Below are positions 63,719-64,000 of a stretch of 64,000 nt of DNA, piece by piece. The position numbers were made by a program, and so were the translations under genes. Position 1 is the first letter of the stretch; each line of letters begins with the position of its first letter. Source of the stretch: Terrisporobacter glycolicus ATCC 14880 = DSM 1288 (GTDB lineage: Bacteria; Bacillota; Clostridia; Peptostreptococcales; Peptostreptococcaceae); assembly GCF_036812735.1 (NCBI RefSeq), contig NZ_CP117523.1, positions 2,852,001-2,916,000 of the forward strand, given 5' to 3'. The notes beneath the pieces were generated by a model that was given only the letters and a program-made list of their open reading frames with translations, was not told where the DNA came from and ran no database searches.

Positions 63719-64000
63719 TTATTTAGTAATTTGCTTAGATTCTTCTTTCTTAGCTTGTTTTGCTAATTTAGCTTCTTCTTTTTTAGCTTGCTTTGCTAAT
63801 TCTTTTTCTTCTTTTTCTTTCTTGAAGCTAATTTCTTGAACTTGTATATTTACTTGAGAAACTTCTAATCCAGTCATTGTTTCAACTGTATTTTTAACAT
63901 TTTCTTGTACTTTAAGCGATACATCTGGTATTGACATACCATATTCAATAGTTATAACCACATCTAAAGTAACTTTACCGTCTTCCATTTGGATTTTTAC
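63719..64000 (-). CDS. Asp23/Gls24 family envelope stress protein (5' end beyond the window)
   Basis: C-terminal part of an Asp23-like protein. GKVTLDVVITIEYGMSIPDV and VQENVKNTVETMTGLEVSQVNIQV are the family core. The end is a Lys/Glu/Ala-rich tail with two near-identical units AKQAKKEE. The frame stays open at the window edge, so the start lies to the right; an internal Met at 63988 is not a start. Homologues sit at the membrane and respond to envelope stress. Confidence 0.88.
   Translation of the reverse strand, partial: VKIQMEDGKVTLDVVITIEYGMSIPDVSLKVQENVKNTVETMTGLEVSQVNIQVQEISFKKEKEEKELAKQAKKEEAKLAKQAKKEESKQITK

Noticed and set aside
1-64000. CRISPR array, rRNA, complete tRNA genes, phage or transposase genes, T-box or common riboswitches
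   Set aside because: I looked for regularly spaced repeats, tRNA cloverleaf ends, rRNA stretches, transposase/integrase proteins and familiar riboswitch cores and saw none, apart from the CCA-like fragment and the XerD homologue listed.

Overview
The window is one stretch of a strongly AT-rich, endospore-forming, Gram-positive chromosome. The protein set and gene order are those of the Peptostreptococcaceae (Clostridioides difficile and relatives). The evidence is Spo0A, a SigK without a pro-sequence, SpoIVB, SpoIIM, SteA/SteB, the ylxM-ffh-rpsP block, and the nusB-xseA-xseB-ispA-dxs-tlyA-recN-spoIVB-spo0A order. From memory Spo0A is very close to the C. difficile protein but not identical, so I read this as a relative rather than C. 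difficile itself. Every gene I accept lies on the minus strand except one lipoprotein gene (4314-5087). That fits a single leading-strand arm, with transcription running from high to low coordinates.

Layout, low to high coordinates. 1-5.1 kb: the 3'-truncated mprF, a DEAD-box helicase, a gene-free 700-bp stretch and the lone plus-strand lipoprotein. 5.2-10.5 kb: an FMN alpha-hydroxy-acid dehydrogenase, rnhB, nhaC, an LRAT-fold protein and rbgA. 10.6-24.4 kb: the translation and secretion core (rplS, trmD, rimM, khpA, rpsP, ffh, ylxM, ftsY), then smc, a radical SAM gene, rnc, an acidic zinc-ribbon protein, efp and a fused aroD-aroK gene. 24.9-30.6 kb: accessory material, namely an Old-Yellow-Enzyme/BaiH-like reductase with a TetR regulator, four minor type IV pilin-like genes and aroE. 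30.7-38.8 kb: two tandem PAS histidine kinases, sigK, a class B penicillin-binding protein and a MarR regulator. 39-46 kb: tRNA wobble-uridine genes (trhP, trmR), mltG, deoA, deoB, xerD-like, spoIIM. 46-54.7 kb: NUDIX hydrolase, DUF3866, two envelope glycosyltransferase-like genes, steB, steA, CCA transferase, spo0A, spoIVB. 54.8-64 kb: recN, tlyA, dxs, a YuiD-like membrane protein, ispA, xseB, xseA, a TsaD paralogue, nusB and a partial Asp23 gene.

Main points of interest. (1) The adjacent histidine kinases have degenerated in complementary ways. One keeps the phospho-acceptor His but has lost every ATP-binding motif; the other keeps all ATP-binding motifs but has Ser at the His position. (2) The spoIIM Shine-Dalgarno is buried in a 13-bp perfect hairpin. 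(3) One prepilin gene appears frameshifted between leader and mature protein by a TG duplication. (4) The XerD-like recombinase lacks two usual catalytic residues. (5) sigK is uninterrupted, lacks a pro-sequence and probably starts at TTG. (6) spo0A has a clear sigma-H promoter overlapping a 0A box. (7) A dispersed 40-bp intergenic repeat occurs three times.

I see no rRNA, complete tRNA, CRISPR array, complete transposase or prophage. All functions are assigned by reading motifs and gene context; no database search was run.
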